A stretch of 64,000 nt of DNA from CAVRUD01 sp963724285 (GCA_963724285.1 CAVRUD010000029.1:310001-374000), one strand, 5' to 3'. Positions 1 to 11,013 are shown, counted from the stretch's first letter. Translations and numbers: made by a program. The notes: a model not told the origin generated them from the sequence alone.

Positions 1-134
1 GTTGCCTGGCAGCCGACCGGATTGTCGCGGGACTCTGCCTGAAATCGAGCGTCTTCGCGCCATAACTGACGGTCCGAGTCTTGCAGTTGATGAGGAAGAG
101 TTCCGACCTAGCGTCTAAAATGGAGGATGAAACA

Positions 135-848
135 ATGGCGAAGCAAACTCCGGCGGCGGTACAGAAGATTGTCGATCAGGCAGCGGCATCGGTACTTGTT
201 GCAAAAGACCAGGCAGCCGACAAGTCGGCGGTCGGCGCCGAACGGGTGAAAGACCTGGGGACGTCGTTGCTCGACGCCGCAAAGGAGCAACTCCCCCAGA
301 TCCAGCAGCGCGTGACCGAGCAGGCCGCGCCGAAAGTGCAAGTACTCTCATCCCAGGTGCATGATCTGGCCGCCATTGGCGGAACCAAAGCCCGCGATGT
401 CTCGGCACGGGTCAACGAAGATGTCTTGCCAACCCTGCGAGACGTAGCGTTGAACGCGGCATCGGCAGCGGTGGAGTTGTGGGAGGCCGCCCGGGAACGC
501 GCTCTTGAAGCAGCCCAGGAGGCCCAGCACGAGGTCCGCCCGGTGGCCAAGTACGGCCTCGCGGCCGGCTCCGGGAAGGCGAAGGGCGCAACCCACCTCA
601 TTGCGGAAAAGGTTTCGGATGGGACGGTCCATGCCAAGGACGCGACAAAGCACGCCGCTGATGCGACCGTCAGTACCAGCCGGGACGCAGGCGCCGCCCT
701 GCTCTGGGGCGCGGCGGCGGCAGGCATCATCTACTATGGCCTGTTGGACAAGGATCGGCGCGAGCAGACGCTCAAATCGATCAACGGGATGATCGGCGGT
801 ACCCGCGAGATCATCCGGGACGTGCGCGGGTACGATTCGGAGTTTTAG
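135..848 (+). CDS. Unknown Ala-rich helical protein with C-terminal membrane segment
   Basis: 237 aa. I chose the ATG at 135 because a clear GGAGG ribosome site lies just upstream; an earlier in-frame start at 81 has none. The first ~170 residues are rich in Ala, Lys, Glu, Gln and Val with no Cys and read as long amphipathic helices, similar in composition to apolipoprotein- or LEA-like proteins. A hydrophobic stretch near residues 185-205 (AGAALLWGAAAAGIIYYGLL) would be one membrane helix, followed by a basic tail. I do not recognise the family. A membrane-associated or envelope-stress role is a guess from composition only. The stop codon is followed within 2 nt by the two-hairpin repeat element at 850-932. 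Confidence 0.75.
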   Translation: MAKQTPAAVQKIVDQAAASVLVAKDQAADKSAVGAERVKDLGTSLLDAAKEQLPQIQQRVTEQAAPKVQVLSSQVHDLAAIGGTKARDVSARVNEDVLPTLRDVALNAASAAVELWEAARERALEAAQEAQHEVRPVAKYGLAAGSGKAKGATHLIAEKVSDGTVHAKDATKHAADATVSTSRDAGAALLWGAAAAGIIYYGLLDKDRREQTLKSINGMIGGTREIIRDVRGYDSEF

Positions 849-849
849 A

Positions 850-932
850 GCGCCGTGCGAAAAGGTCGGCCGCGTCTCCGCGTCGCCCGGGGCTCACGGC
901 CCGGGCTAAACAGAACAGCCTCTCCGAGGCTA
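850..932 (+). repeat. Two-hairpin intergenic element, copy 1
   Basis: It starts right after the stop of the 135-848 gene. It has two stems: GCCCGGG (885-891) with CCCGGGC (900-906), loop 8 nt, and AGCCTC (917-922) with GAGGCT (926-931), loop TCC. A second copy lies at 8125-8232, also directly behind a small unknown gene. The copies match over most of their length, and the first loop of copy 2 carries ~20 extra bases while the stem is unchanged. It may be a structured 3' UTR, a terminator-like repeat or a small RNA. There is no T-tract directly behind the second stem. Confidence 0.7.
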
Positions 933-1042
933 GACGGGGCGGGCGGACAACGCTTCCGACGTAGGCTGTAGTTCCCACTCAGAACCAGCGCGCCTGAGCA
1001 CGCCGAGCGTTTTGGACGAGTGCTGGAGTTGATCCAAGAAGA

Positions 1043-1066
1043 ACGGGGCGGCATTCGCCGCCCCGT
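1043..1066 (-). terminator. Terminator hairpin of secA
   Basis: Perfect 10-bp stem ACGGGGCGGC / GCCGCCCCGT with a 4-nt loop, 31 nt downstream of the secA stop. On the minus strand it is followed by the T-rich stretch TCTTCTT, so intrinsic termination of secA is plausible. Confidence 0.6.
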
Positions 1067-1096
1067 ATCTGTGTCCTGGACTCAATGAATGGACTG

Positions 1097-3685
<2,589 letters not shown>

Positions 3686-3774
3686 GGCGTGGTTGACTCC
3701 CAAACGCGCTGCGCCGCGCGGCGCGCGACGGTGAGCACAATTCTTTCCAGTCGCCAGTATACCCCTCGATCGGC

Positions 3775-4257
3775 GTGGCCTTTGCCAACCGTTCGATGTT
3801 CGACACGGCAGTGCAAAGCGGATTTTCGCGCCAGATTGGTACGAACGTGAAGACAGGCGACTTCGCCGAACGGGTTTATGCCGTTGTCGCCATGATCCCC
3901 GAAGGCCGGGTCACGACGTACGGGCGAATCGCGCTGGCGCTCGGAATGCCCCGGAATGCGCGGCGCGTGGGATGGGTCCTCAGCGGCGTGGTCCGCGAAC
4001 ACGGGTTGCCGTGCCAGCGAGTGGTTAATCATGCCGGCTACTTGAGCGGCGGCTGGGCGTTCGGCCACCCGGATGTGATGCGGGCGATGCTTCTCGAGGA
4101 AGGGGTGCCGTTCTCATCGGAGTATGTTGTCGACCTACCAGCGTGCGTCTGGAACCCCGCGGAGGAGATCGATCCAGCAATTCTGGCCACAGTACGCGAC
4201 GTTTGCGATGGTTCAACCGCCGCCGACGAAATGGACGACCTCGACGAGATCCCCTGA
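3775..4257 (+). CDS. MGMT/alkyltransferase-like DNA-binding protein with PCQRV active-site motif
   Basis: About 160 aa, covering only the winged-helix DNA-binding half of O6-methylguanine-DNA methyltransferase (DFAERVYAVV, GRVTTYGRIA, ARRVGWVL). The active-site motif PCHRV reads PCQRV, so the acceptor Cys is kept but the neighbouring His is Gln. ATL proteins have Trp in place of the Cys; this one is neither a standard MGMT nor a standard ATL. It probably binds alkylated guanine; whether it transfers the alkyl group is unclear. The start is uncertain: GTG 3775, ATG 3796 and GTG 3847 are all possible and none has a strong ribosome site. Its 3' end overlaps the convergent thiS by 45 bp. Confidence 0.8.
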   Translation: MAFANRSMFDTAVQSGFSRQIGTNVKTGDFAERVYAVVAMIPEGRVTTYGRIALALGMPRNARRVGWVLSGVVREHGLPCQRVVNHAGYLSGGWAFGHPDVMRAMLLEEGVPFSSEYVVDLPACVWNPAEEIDPAILATVRDVCDGSTAADEMDDLDEIP

Positions 4258-4434
4258 CCGGAAGACCCGATCGTCGAAGTCGGCCCGCGGGACGATCGTG
4301 CCGTTAATCTCGACGACCACCAGCTTCCCGACCAACGATCTGCTTTCCAGGAACCCCGAAATCGTGGTCTCGGTAGGGAGTACGGTCTCCTTGCCGTTGA
4401 GCGTGATGGTCGTCGTCGTCGTTGTGTCGGTCAT
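4213..4434 (-). CDS. thiS: Sulfur carrier protein ThiS
   Basis: 73 aa, ubiquitin-like sulfur carrier. Its C-terminal GG (here VHFVGGG) is adenylated and thiocarboxylated and donates sulfur to ThiG for the thiazole ring. I start it at the ATG at 4434, which overlaps the tenI stop in an ATGA arrangement. The N-terminus carries an unusual run of six Thr. It is the last gene of the thiD-thiG-thiE-tenI-thiS operon. No thiF, thiO/thiH or thiC is in the window. Its end overlaps the convergent alkyltransferase-like gene. Confidence 0.92.
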   Translation of the reverse strand: MTDTTTTTTITLNGKETVLPTETTISGFLESRSLVGKLVVVEINGTIVPRADFDDRVFRSGDLVEVVHFVGGG

Positions 4435-5087
4435 TTTGTGGTCCTTGTGTGTGCAATGAGACGTTTGGTCGCCTGGTCGATCTCCCTTCGCAGCGCGATG
4501 GTCGCAGCGTGAGGGTCGGTCTCTCCCAGGATCGCGCCGATTACGGCAACTCCATGGGCGCCATGCTCGATCACGCTGCCCGCGTTGGCCGCGGTAATTC
4601 CTCCAATGGCCCAAACCGGCTTCGTCGAGCGCAGCGCGATCTCTGCAAGCTTGACTAGTCCCCGCGGTTGTAGGTCCGGCTTGCTGGTGGTCGCAAAGAC
4701 GTGCCCAAACAGAAGGTAGTCGATTCGCTCCTCATCGGTCTTGTCCGCGGAGTGTATCGACCGGCCAACGAGGACATCATCGCCCAGCTGATTTTCCAGA
4801 TCATGACTGAGGGCCGGGCTCGTTTCGGGCAGATGAAGGCCAATTTCCAGTTCAATTGCCACGCTGGCGTCCGTGTTGACGACGACCTTCGCGCGATTCT
4901 CCACAACCGTAACGATGTCCCGCGCGAGGGCGAGAAGCGAAGAGTGGTCCAGGTCCTTCTCGCGAATCTGGACCACGTCGACGCCCCCGTCCACGGCGCT
5001 GTCGACGCTTTGGAGGAATGCCTTACCTGCTCGGTGCCGGTCGGTGACCAGCATCAATGTCGGTCGCTGAATCGGCGTACTGGACAT
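4431..5087 (-). CDS. tenI: Thiazole tautomerase TenI (ThiE-like fold)
   Basis: 218 aa TIM-barrel paralogue of ThiE. It keeps the phosphate-binding end (WAIGGIT, GVAVIGAI) but lacks the NDR motif and GADGVHLG of true ThiE (here NTDASVAIELEIGLHL). It has the TenI-type GHVF..TSKPD..PRG segment, whose His corresponds to the catalytic base of Bacillus TenI. TenI aromatises the ThiG product to the thiazole carboxylate phosphate. The start ATG directly follows the thiE stop (TGAATG). A second thiamine-phosphate synthase is the alternative, but the motif differences favour TenI. Confidence 0.8.
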   Translation of the reverse strand: MSSTPIQRPTLMLVTDRHRAGKAFLQSVDSAVDGGVDVVQIREKDLDHSSLLALARDIVTVVENRAKVVVNTDASVAIELEIGLHLPETSPALSHDLENQLGDDVLVGRSIHSADKTDEERIDYLLFGHVFATTSKPDLQPRGLVKLAEIALRSTKPVWAIGGITAANAGSVIEHGAHGVAVIGAILGETDPHAATIALRREIDQATKRLIAHTRTTK

Positions 5088-5738
5088 TCAGGCGAGCGCC
5101 CGTACGCGCGCATCGAGAAACGCGCGGGCCGCGCGGCCCGGGTCAGAAGCGCGGAGGATCGCTCCGATCACCGCGGCACCGACCGCGCCGGTTTCCAGCA
5201 CATCAGGATAGGTGCCCGGCGTAATGCCGCCGATGCCGATGACCGGGACTCCGGCAAGATTGACACGACGCTTCAGTCCTTCGAGCCCGATTGGTTGGCC
5301 GGCGTCGTTTTTGGACGACGTGGCCACTACCGGACCGACGCCAAGGTAGGATGCGCCACTCTTGCCTGCTTCCTGTGCCTGCTGGTCGGTCTCCGGAGAG
5401 AACCCGATCACCGCGGCCGGACCCAGCAGGCGCCGTGCGACTTCAACTGGTAGGTCGTCGACCCCGAGATGGACGCCATCAGCTCCGGCGGCAAGGGAAA
5501 TATCGATCCGATCATTGACCAGAAAGAGCGCACCGGAGGCACGACAGCGGCTCGATACCTCGCGGGCCAACTCGAGCAGTTGCCGGTCGGTGACGAGTTT
5601 CGCTCGCAACTGGACCGCGGTGACGCCGTTCGCCAGGGCAGCATCTACCGACGCAAGGAAGTCGCCGGTCGTCTGGCCGGGATCGGCGACGAGGTAGAGC
5701 GATAGCTGCTCGGCGAGTGTGTGTCCGTCCATGACCAC
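5088..5738 (-). CDS. thiE: Thiamine-phosphate synthase ThiE
   Basis: About 216 aa. It couples HMP-PP and thiazole phosphate to give thiamine phosphate. Typical ThiE motifs are in order: VQLRAK near the N-terminus, LVNDRIDISLAAGADGVHLG mid-protein, YLGVGPV, SSKNDAGQPIGLE, and GIGGI near the C-terminus. Two starts are possible: GTG 5738, immediately after the thiG stop, or ATG 5732. Translation is probably coupled to thiG. It sits next to its paralogue tenI, so both halves of late thiazole processing are adjacent. Confidence 0.94.
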   Translation of the reverse strand: MVMDGHTLAEQLSLYLVADPGQTTGDFLASVDAALANGVTAVQLRAKLVTDRQLLELAREVSSRCRASGALFLVNDRIDISLAAGADGVHLGVDDLPVEVARRLLGPAAVIGFSPETDQQAQEAGKSGASYLGVGPVVATSSKNDAGQPIGLEGLKRRVNLAGVPVIGIGGITPGTYPDVLETGAVGAAVIGAILRASDPGRAARAFLDARVRALA

Positions 5739-6533
5739 TTATGCCGTGGCACCCACGACGCCCGCAAGGGGACTGCTGGCTGACGCGTACGCCTTCATTG
5801 GGGCGCGGCCGGCCAGGAAGCCGGCGCGCCCGGCCGCCACGCCTCCGGCGATCGCCTCAGCCATCAGGGCCGGGTCGTCGGCGAGGGCGATCGCGGTGTT
5901 CACCAGACAGGCGTCCGCGCCGAGTTCCATCGCCTGGGCCGCATCGGAGGGAACGCCGATTCCGGCATCCACGACGACGGGAACGGACGCCTGCTCGACG
6001 ATGATCTTGATCGCTTCGGCGTTGATGAGGCCCTGGCCGGATCCAATCGGAGAACCGAGCGGCATAACGGTGGCGGTGCCGAGACGCTCTAGCGCCTGGG
6101 CCAGGACCGGGTCCGCACCGATGTACGGCAGGACGACGAAGCCTTCGTCGATCAGAATCCGGCAGGCCTCGTAGGTTTGGATCGGATCGGGCAGGAGGTA
6201 TTTGGGATCAGGAATGACCTCGACCTTTATCCAATCCGAGAGTCCCATCGCCCGCGCCATCCGGGCGATGCGGACGGCCTCTTCGGCGGTGGCGCAACCA
6301 GCGGTGTTGGGCAGGATCGCGTATCTGGTCCAGTCGACATCATCGAGAACTGACCGGCTTTTCGGGTCGTCGAAATCGATCCGGCGCAGGGCGACCGTGA
6401 TCATGTCAGCGCCGGACGCCGCGAAGGCCGCGTTCATCTCTTCGCTATTGCGGTACTTGCCTGATCCGACGATCAGTCTGCTGTTGAAGGTGCGGCCGGC
6501 AATAACCAGCGGCCCGCCATCACGAGACGGCAT
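5739..6533 (-). CDS. thiG: Thiazole synthase ThiG
   Basis: 264 aa. It makes the thiazole phosphate ring from deoxyxylulose phosphate, dehydroglycine and ThiS thiocarboxylate. Visible motifs: SRLIVGSGKY at the N-terminus, the Schiff-base lysine in WIKVEVI near residue 103, MPLGSPIGSGQG, and the phosphate-binding DAGIG..SDAAQAMELGAD. The length is normal. The start overlaps the thiD end by about 15 bp, consistent with coupled translation. Confidence 0.96.
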   Translation of the reverse strand: MPSRDGGPLVIAGRTFNSRLIVGSGKYRNSEEMNAAFAASGADMITVALRRIDFDDPKSRSVLDDVDWTRYAILPNTAGCATAEEAVRIARMARAMGLSDWIKVEVIPDPKYLLPDPIQTYEACRILIDEGFVVLPYIGADPVLAQALERLGTATVMPLGSPIGSGQGLINAEAIKIIVEQASVPVVVDAGIGVPSDAAQAMELGADACLVNTAIALADDPALMAEAIAGGVAAGRAGFLAGRAPMKAYASASSPLAGVVGATA

Positions 6534-7404
6534 TGACTTCTCCTTTCAGACAATCGGTGTTCTGTGCGGACGACGGCCGGGTTGGCCTGCGCGTATCGAG
6601 GTCAACGAAGTGATTGACCGGCGAGTGACCGTCACCGACGGAATAGCTGGCCCGCAGGGCGTCGGTGACAAACTCCTTGGCCTCGGCAATTGCGTCGAGC
6701 GGCGCCAACCCGAGTGAGAGTAGCGCTGTGATGGCGGCGGAAAAGGTGCAGCCCGTACCGTGGGTATTGCGGGTGTCGACCCGCTCGCCTTCGAGTTCAA
6801 TGAAGTCCCGGCCATCGAAGATCAGGTCGGTGGGTGGCCCGTCTCGATGACCGCCCTTGACGATGACGAACCTGGGTCCGGCCGCGGAGATCGCGCGGGC
6901 GGCTTCTCGGGCGTCCTGATCAGTGAGGATTGACCGCCCTGCGAGGACTTCGGCCTCCGGAATGTTTGGCGTCACCACCAATGCGATGGGCAGAAGGAAC
7001 TTTGTCAGGGCGGAGATCGCCTCCGGTTGAAGCAACCTGGCTCCTCCCTTCGCCACCATCACCGGGTCGACCACCAGCCTGGAAACTCCCCAGGCTTCGA
7101 GGCGATCGGCGACGTTCTCGACGATGATCGGGTTGGAGAGCATACCGGTTTTGGCGGCGTCGGTGCCGATATCTTCGAGGACGACATCGAGCTGGGCGAT
7201 CACGACCTCTTCGGGGACTTCGGCGATGGCGAAGACCCCTCGAGTGTTCTGGGCGGTCACCGCGGCAAGGACGGACGTGCCATAGACGCCAAACGCGGCG
7301 AAGGTCTTCAAATCGGCCTGGATGCCCGCGCCACCGCCGGAGTCGGAGCCGGCCACGGTCATTGCCTTGGCGATGGATGAGATGTCACTCGTTGTCGAAA
7401 TCAC
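6520..7404 (-). CDS. thiD: HMP/HMP-P kinase ThiD
   Basis: 294 aa ribokinase-fold kinase that phosphorylates hydroxymethylpyrimidine twice to HMP-PP for ThiE. Motifs: TVAGSDSGGGAGIQADLKT near residue 16, KTGMLS, VVDPVMVAKGG, and the catalytic anion hole THGTGCT near residue 210. GTG start at 7404 with GGAG six bases upstream. It is the first gene of the thiamine operon, about 90 nt downstream of a terminator and the TPP aptamer. A short C-terminal tail runs into thiG. Confidence 0.95.
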   Translation of the reverse strand: MISTTSDISSIAKAMTVAGSDSGGGAGIQADLKTFAAFGVYGTSVLAAVTAQNTRGVFAIAEVPEEVVIAQLDVVLEDIGTDAAKTGMLSNPIIVENVADRLEAWGVSRLVVDPVMVAKGGARLLQPEAISALTKFLLPIALVVTPNIPEAEVLAGRSILTDQDAREAARAISAAGPRFVIVKGGHRDGPPTDLIFDGRDFIELEGERVDTRNTHGTGCTFSAAITALLSLGLAPLDAIAEAKEFVTDALRASYSVGDGHSPVNHFVDLDTRRPTRPSSAQNTDCLKGEVNAVS

Positions 7405-7494
7405 TCATGCTCCAGTCAAGTTCGACGCGATTGCGGTCGGTGAGGTATGCCGGGAACTCTGACGGCGGGACGATTGGCGTCAGAAGCGTGGAAA

Positions 7495-7528
7495 CGCAAA
7501 AAACGCCAACGGCAATCGCCGTCGGCGT
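7495..7528 (-). terminator. Intrinsic terminator of the TPP riboswitch
   Basis: On the minus strand an 11-bp stem with one G-U pair (7503-7513 with 7518-7528, loop 4 nt) is followed by TTTTTT. It lies between the TPP aptamer and thiD, so it is the likely expression platform: ligand binding would let this hairpin form and stop transcription before the thi genes. Confidence 0.8.
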
Positions 7529-7563
7529 CGGAAACGGGGTGCGGGAATTACCCACGGTCATCC

Positions 7564-7656
7564 GTTGCTCTTCCTTCGCCGGCACGACCCGGATCAGGTT
7601 CAGAGGGTTGGCGGTCGATCGACCGCGCTCTCAGCGCCACGCGCACCCCTGGCAAC
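7564..7656 (-). promoter_or_regulatory. TPP riboswitch (THI element)
   Basis: The minus strand carries the conserved TPP aptamer blocks in order: GGGGTGC, CTGAGAG, ACCCT, GAACCTGATC, GGGT and GCCGGCGAAGG. The closing helix P1 is GTTGC (7652-7656) with GCAAC (7564-7568). It precedes the thi operon and a terminator, so high TPP is expected to switch the operon off at transcription. Confidence 0.95.
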
Positions 7657-7782
7657 CACTGGGGAAATGGTACCACGGGAACGCGAGCTTTCGCGGTGGT
7701 CGGGCGGTCCGATGGTATACTTCCTGGTGCATTGGAGACAGAAGCCTCGGCGATTCGCCTGGCCAATAAGGAGGATTCGCCG

Positions 7783-8124
7783 GTGAACGTACTGGAAGGA
7801 TTGACGACGATTCGGGGACGGTTGGAGTCGAATGGAGCCGACCCGGCGACGTTGCGGCTCGTAGACGACATATCCCGTCGTGCTGCCTTGCCGGCCGCCA
7901 GGGACGCAAGTGCGCCTTCTTTGGTTCAGTTGGTCCGGATGCTCGCTAGACAACCCGTGGCCAGTTCAAATACTCGGGTTTACAACGACCTGGTTGGGCT
8001 CGAGGAGCAGCTTCAGACTGCCGCCGCCGCGGTCCGCGCCGAGCGCGAGGCGGAAGAGCGCAGGCCCGCGCCGAAGCTGAAGAAGTACTACAAGGACCAA
8101 AAGGCGAAAGAAAAAAAGGCCTAG
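7783..8124 (+). CDS. Small charged protein of unknown function
   Basis: 113 aa from a GTG at 7783 behind a strong AAGGAGG site. The N-terminal ~65 residues look like short helices with an invariant-looking VRMLARQP segment; the C-terminal third is strongly charged with alternating Glu, Arg and Lys (AEREAEERRPAPKLKKYYKD) and ends in lysines, suggesting a coiled coil or nucleic-acid contact. There is no signal peptide or membrane helix. I do not recognise the family. A TATACT -10-like hexamer lies near 7713. The two-hairpin repeat copy 2 starts right after its stop, as for the 135-848 gene. Confidence 0.75.
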   Translation: MNVLEGLTTIRGRLESNGADPATLRLVDDISRRAALPAARDASAPSLVQLVRMLARQPVASSNTRVYNDLVGLEEQLQTAAAAVRAEREAEERRPAPKLKKYYKDQKAKEKKA

Positions 8125-8232
8125 TGCGCTCGTCGAAACGGTAGACCGCGTGTCCCCGGCCGCCCGGGGCGCACGGCCCAAGGTTGGCCCAGGGTTGGCC
8201 CGGGCTCAACGTCACAGCCTCTCCGAGGCTAC
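8125..8232 (+). repeat. Two-hairpin intergenic element, copy 2
   Basis: It starts directly after a stop codon, as copy 1 does. The stem GCCCGGG (8162-8168) / CCCGGGC (8199-8205) is identical to copy 1, but the loop is enlarged by a ~20-nt insert with a tandem GGTTGGCCC-like repeat. The second stem AGCCTC (8216-8221) / GAGGCT (8225-8230) and its TCC loop are identical. A TTTTT tract follows about 20 nt later (near 8252). Confidence 0.7.
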
Positions 8233-8370
8233 CGAAGACGGCGGCCAAGGTTTTTGGGTGAGCCCACGAACATCCAACTCCTATTCCCACTTGAACCCGA
8301 CAGCCTCGTCCGGTTGATCCGGACGGGGCTATTCGTTGGTGCGTGTGGAGATCGAAGAGGAAGACCCGCG

Positions 8371-9688
8371 CTAGGCGAAGATTTCCTCGTCGCAGCACAG
8401 GTTTGCCCGGTAACCTTCGGCGAGCCGTTCGTAGATGTGGAGGATGGACGACGCGACAGCTGGCCACGCAAATCGGCTTGCCGCCTCCAACGCTCCGGCT
8501 CCCATCCGCGCCTGGAGGTCTTTGTCCGCGAGGACACGCCGGAGGGCCTGTGCCAGCGCATCGGGGTCGGAGTGGGGTACAAGCAACCCGGACTCGTCCT
8601 CATCGATCGTGAAGCGGAGTCCGCCAGCCCGGGAAGCCACTACCGGCGTTCCGCAGCCCATTGCTTCCACCGCGGTTAGGCCGAACGATTCGTAGCGCGA
8701 CGGGACGGTGACGATGTCGGCCGCCCGGTAATAGACCGGTAGCTCGTGATGTGGGACCGATCCCTCGAATCTGATCCGGTCACGAATGCCAGCGGCTTGA
8801 GCGTCCTCCGCGACCCGGCCAAGTGCACCGACGGGTTTGCCATCGTCATCCAGATCACCGCCGACGACAACAGCAAAAGCGTCTGTGCCGTTCTCGAGAA
8901 GCTTGGCAAACGCGTTGAGCAGGGTATCGATGCCTTTGATAGGGTCGATCCGCCCGACGAAGAGGACGACATTGGCGTCGGCCGGCAAATGGAGAGCCTG
9001 ACGGGACTCCGCCTTGTCGCCTGGGGAGAAGACGATTGAGATCGACACCCGGCGGCACCGCGCAAACCTTATCGGTCGGCAGATGCTGGCGCCAGACGAG
9101 ATCGGCTCGCTCGTCGGGGTTGGCGGCGATCAAGCCGTCGGCCAGATCGATCAGGCGGCGTTCGATGTCGAGTCTCAAGGGAGTTTCGCGGTCGGCGGTT
9201 GCCGCAACCGCGTTTTTCATGTGGGCGGTCGTGTGAAACATCAAGAGGTGCGGTGCATCCCAGTATCGTTTGAGCAGATGCGCTGTCCAGCCCGATAGCC
9301 AGTAGTGGGCGTGGATGATGTCGTAGCGAACGCCTTCGCGAAGTGAGTATAGGGCCGCATGAGCGGCGAAGTCAGCCAAATAGGGAAACAGTTCGTTCTT
9401 GGACAGGGGCTCCGGCGGGCCGGCGGTGATCGTGATGACGTTGACGCCGGGACAGACTTCTATGCACTCAGGGGAATCAAGTTCGGAGCGCCGGGTAAAG
9501 ATATCGACTGGAAGCGATTGCCTGGCGAGTTCACATGCCAGTTCTCTCACGTACACGTTCATGCCGCCCGCATCACGCTGGCCGATGCTCGCGATGGGCG
9601 ACGTATGGACACAGATGGAGGCGGCTCGACGAAGGGGTCGGTCAGTCTCGTAGCCGAAGACCGACGGACCGTCATAGGTGTAGGTCAC
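8371..9688 (-). CDS. GT4 glycosyltransferase (MshA/sucrose-phosphate-synthase type), frameshifted
   Basis: The two halves together make one ~435-aa GT4 enzyme. The N-terminal half (from GTG 9688) has the acceptor-domain signature GQRDAGGMNVYVRELA and HAHYWLSGW. The C-terminal half has VLFVGRIDPIKGIDTLL and the donor-binding EAMGCGTPVVASRAGG with SGLLVPHSD. The reading frame shifts by one base near 9021-9035, right after the conserved PPGVDLNR, where FSPGDK should continue. The family includes D-inositol-3-phosphate GlcNAc transferase and sucrose-phosphate synthase; the substrate cannot be told here. It is monocistronic. One extra base, either real or an assembly error, separates the halves. 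Confidence 0.85.
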
Positions 9689-9842
9689 GCGCGGGAGGAC
9701 CTTTCGGTAAAGGTTTAGTTCGGCACACTGTGTTGACGATAGTTACTTCACCGATGATAGCAAATGCATTGCCGTAGCGATGCGGGCGCCGCTGAGCGGG
9801 AATCGCGAGCCCTCGCGTCAGCGCTTTGAGTATGCGCGCTAG

Positions 9843-10424
9843 CTAGCCGACGTCCGGGGCAATCAGGCCGTAGGTGCCGTCATGGCGGACGTAGACGACG
9901 TTGAACTGATCGTCATCGACGTTCCGGAAGAGAAAGAACGAATGGCCAAGCAGTTCCATTTGCTCGATCGCTTCGTCGATGGCCATCGGCTTCATCGAGA
10001 ACCGTTTGGTGCGGACGACGCGATACGGTTCGTCGTCGTCGGCGGTGGCGTCGTCCTCGAAGACATCTGTGGGCGCAGGACCGTTGAGTTCGACGCCGTC
10101 GAGCGATTCCGGCTTGCGGGCCTGGCGATCAGAGCGGCGGTCATGGAACTTGCGCATCTGGCGCGCCATCTTGTCGATGGCCTGATCGATCGCCTTCCTG
10201 GGATCGTAGTCGGTCTCTTCGGAGCGGAGCAGGAGCCGGCCGGAGCGGACCGTGACCTGAACAGCGGTGACGGCCGCGCCGGTACGCTGCGGCCGGCGGC
10301 GAAGTTCCACGTGTGCTTCGGTGCTACGTTCGATCAGCCGATCGAGTTTCTCGGCCCGGCGTTCGGCGTAGTCGCGTAGGTCGTCGGTCATCTGAACGTC
10401 GACGCTGCGGATATGAACGTCCAT
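9843..10424 (-). CDS. hpf: Ribosome hibernation promoting factor, long form
   Basis: 193 aa, the long-form HPF length. The N-terminal ~100 residues form the S30AE/YfiA domain that blocks the decoding centre (VDVQMTDDLRDYAERRAEKL, AHVELRRR). An acidic linker follows, then the C-terminal dimerisation domain (VVRTKRFSMKPMAIDEAIEQ, FFLFRN, YGLIAP) that pairs ribosomes into 100S particles. ATG at 10424 with GGAG upstream. It lies downstream of tRNA-Arg on the same strand with a hairpin between. Confidence 0.95.
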   Translation of the reverse strand: MDVHIRSVDVQMTDDLRDYAERRAEKLDRLIERSTEAHVELRRRPQRTGAAVTAVQVTVRSGRLLLRSEETDYDPRKAIDQAIDKMARQMRKFHDRRSDRQARKPESLDGVELNGPAPTDVFEDDATADDDEPYRVVRTKRFSMKPMAIDEAIEQMELLGHSFFLFRNVDDDQFNVVYVRHDGTYGLIAPDVG

Positions 10425-10458
10425 CTGTAGCTCCAGCGCTCGGTGAACGGCGAAACGT

Positions 10459-10481
10459 GCGACTCCGGTAGGCGGAGTCGC
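10459..10481 (-). terminator. Hairpin between tRNA-Arg and hpf
   Basis: 9-bp perfect stem GCGACTCCG / CGGAGTCGC with a 5-nt loop, just downstream of the minus-strand tRNA-Arg and upstream of hpf. Only a weak T-stretch (ACGTTTCG) follows, so termination is possible but not certain. Confidence 0.4.
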
Positions 10482-10517
10482 GCGGGTTAAACGCAGTAGA
10501 AGGAATTGCGCGAATGG

Positions 10518-10590
10518 TGCCCGCGGAGGGATTCGAACCCCCGACGCCCTCCTTAGGACGGAGGCGCTCTATCCCCTGAGCTACGCGGGC
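10518..10590 (-). tRNA. tRNA-Arg (CCT)
   Basis: 73-nt cloverleaf. The acceptor GCCCGCG pairs with CGCGGGC, the anticodon stem CCTCC/GGAGG encloses the loop GTCCTAA with anticodon CCT, and the T-arm contains GGTTCGAATCC. CCA is not encoded. It reads AGG. Confidence 0.95.
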
Positions 10591-10863
10591 GCGGATGCCA
10601 AGGCATCATCCAGGAAAGGGTATCACGGAGATCAAGACTTTCTACACCCCACCTTCGGACCCAGAACAGACGTCAAGATGATGAAGCCGAGCTTCGCATG
10701 TTGTCGAGCATCGGGAATTGCGGTAAGCCGCTACCTGATGTTGTTGTCCGCAATGCGCCTCATCAAGCTCCTGCATTCACAGGCACGCACCGCCGCACAA
10801 CGGGCAGTACGGCGGTGAAAAACGTTGCCCGGCCGGTACGGAATGTGATAGATTGCTCGGGTT

Positions 10864-10941
10864 CGGGGAGTAGCGCAGCCCGGTTAGCGCGCAGCGTTCG
10901 GGACGCTGAGGTCGGAGGTTCGAATCCTCTCTCCCCGACCA
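10864..10941 (+). tRNA. tRNA-Pro (CGG)
   Basis: Acceptor CGGGGAG/CTCCCCG, anticodon stem CAGCG/CGCTG with loop TTCGGGA (anticodon CGG), T-arm GGTTCGAATCC, and an encoded CCA at 10939-10941. It reads CCG. A strong hairpin follows at 10944-10971. Confidence 0.95.
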
Positions 10942-10943
10942 TC

Positions 10944-10971
10944 GAAGGGAGCGGCGCAAGCCGCTCCCTTC
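10944..10971 (+). terminator. Terminator of tRNA-Pro
   Basis: Perfect 12-bp stem around a GCAA tetraloop, 2 nt after the tRNA CCA, followed by GCCGTTTTC. It separates the tRNA from selA. Confidence 0.8.
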
Positions 10972-11013
10972 GCCGTTTTCGCTGTCCCGCCTTCAGCCAG
11001 GATAGCCCTCACC

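Noticed and set aside
850..932. HDV-like or other known self-cleaving ribozyme in the two-hairpin element
   Set aside because: I could not lay out the nested pseudoknot helices; resemblance limited to short C/G strings.
7405..7585. Leader peptide between the TPP aptamer and thiD
   Set aside because: The frame runs through the aptamer edge and the terminator stem; no family or ribosome site.
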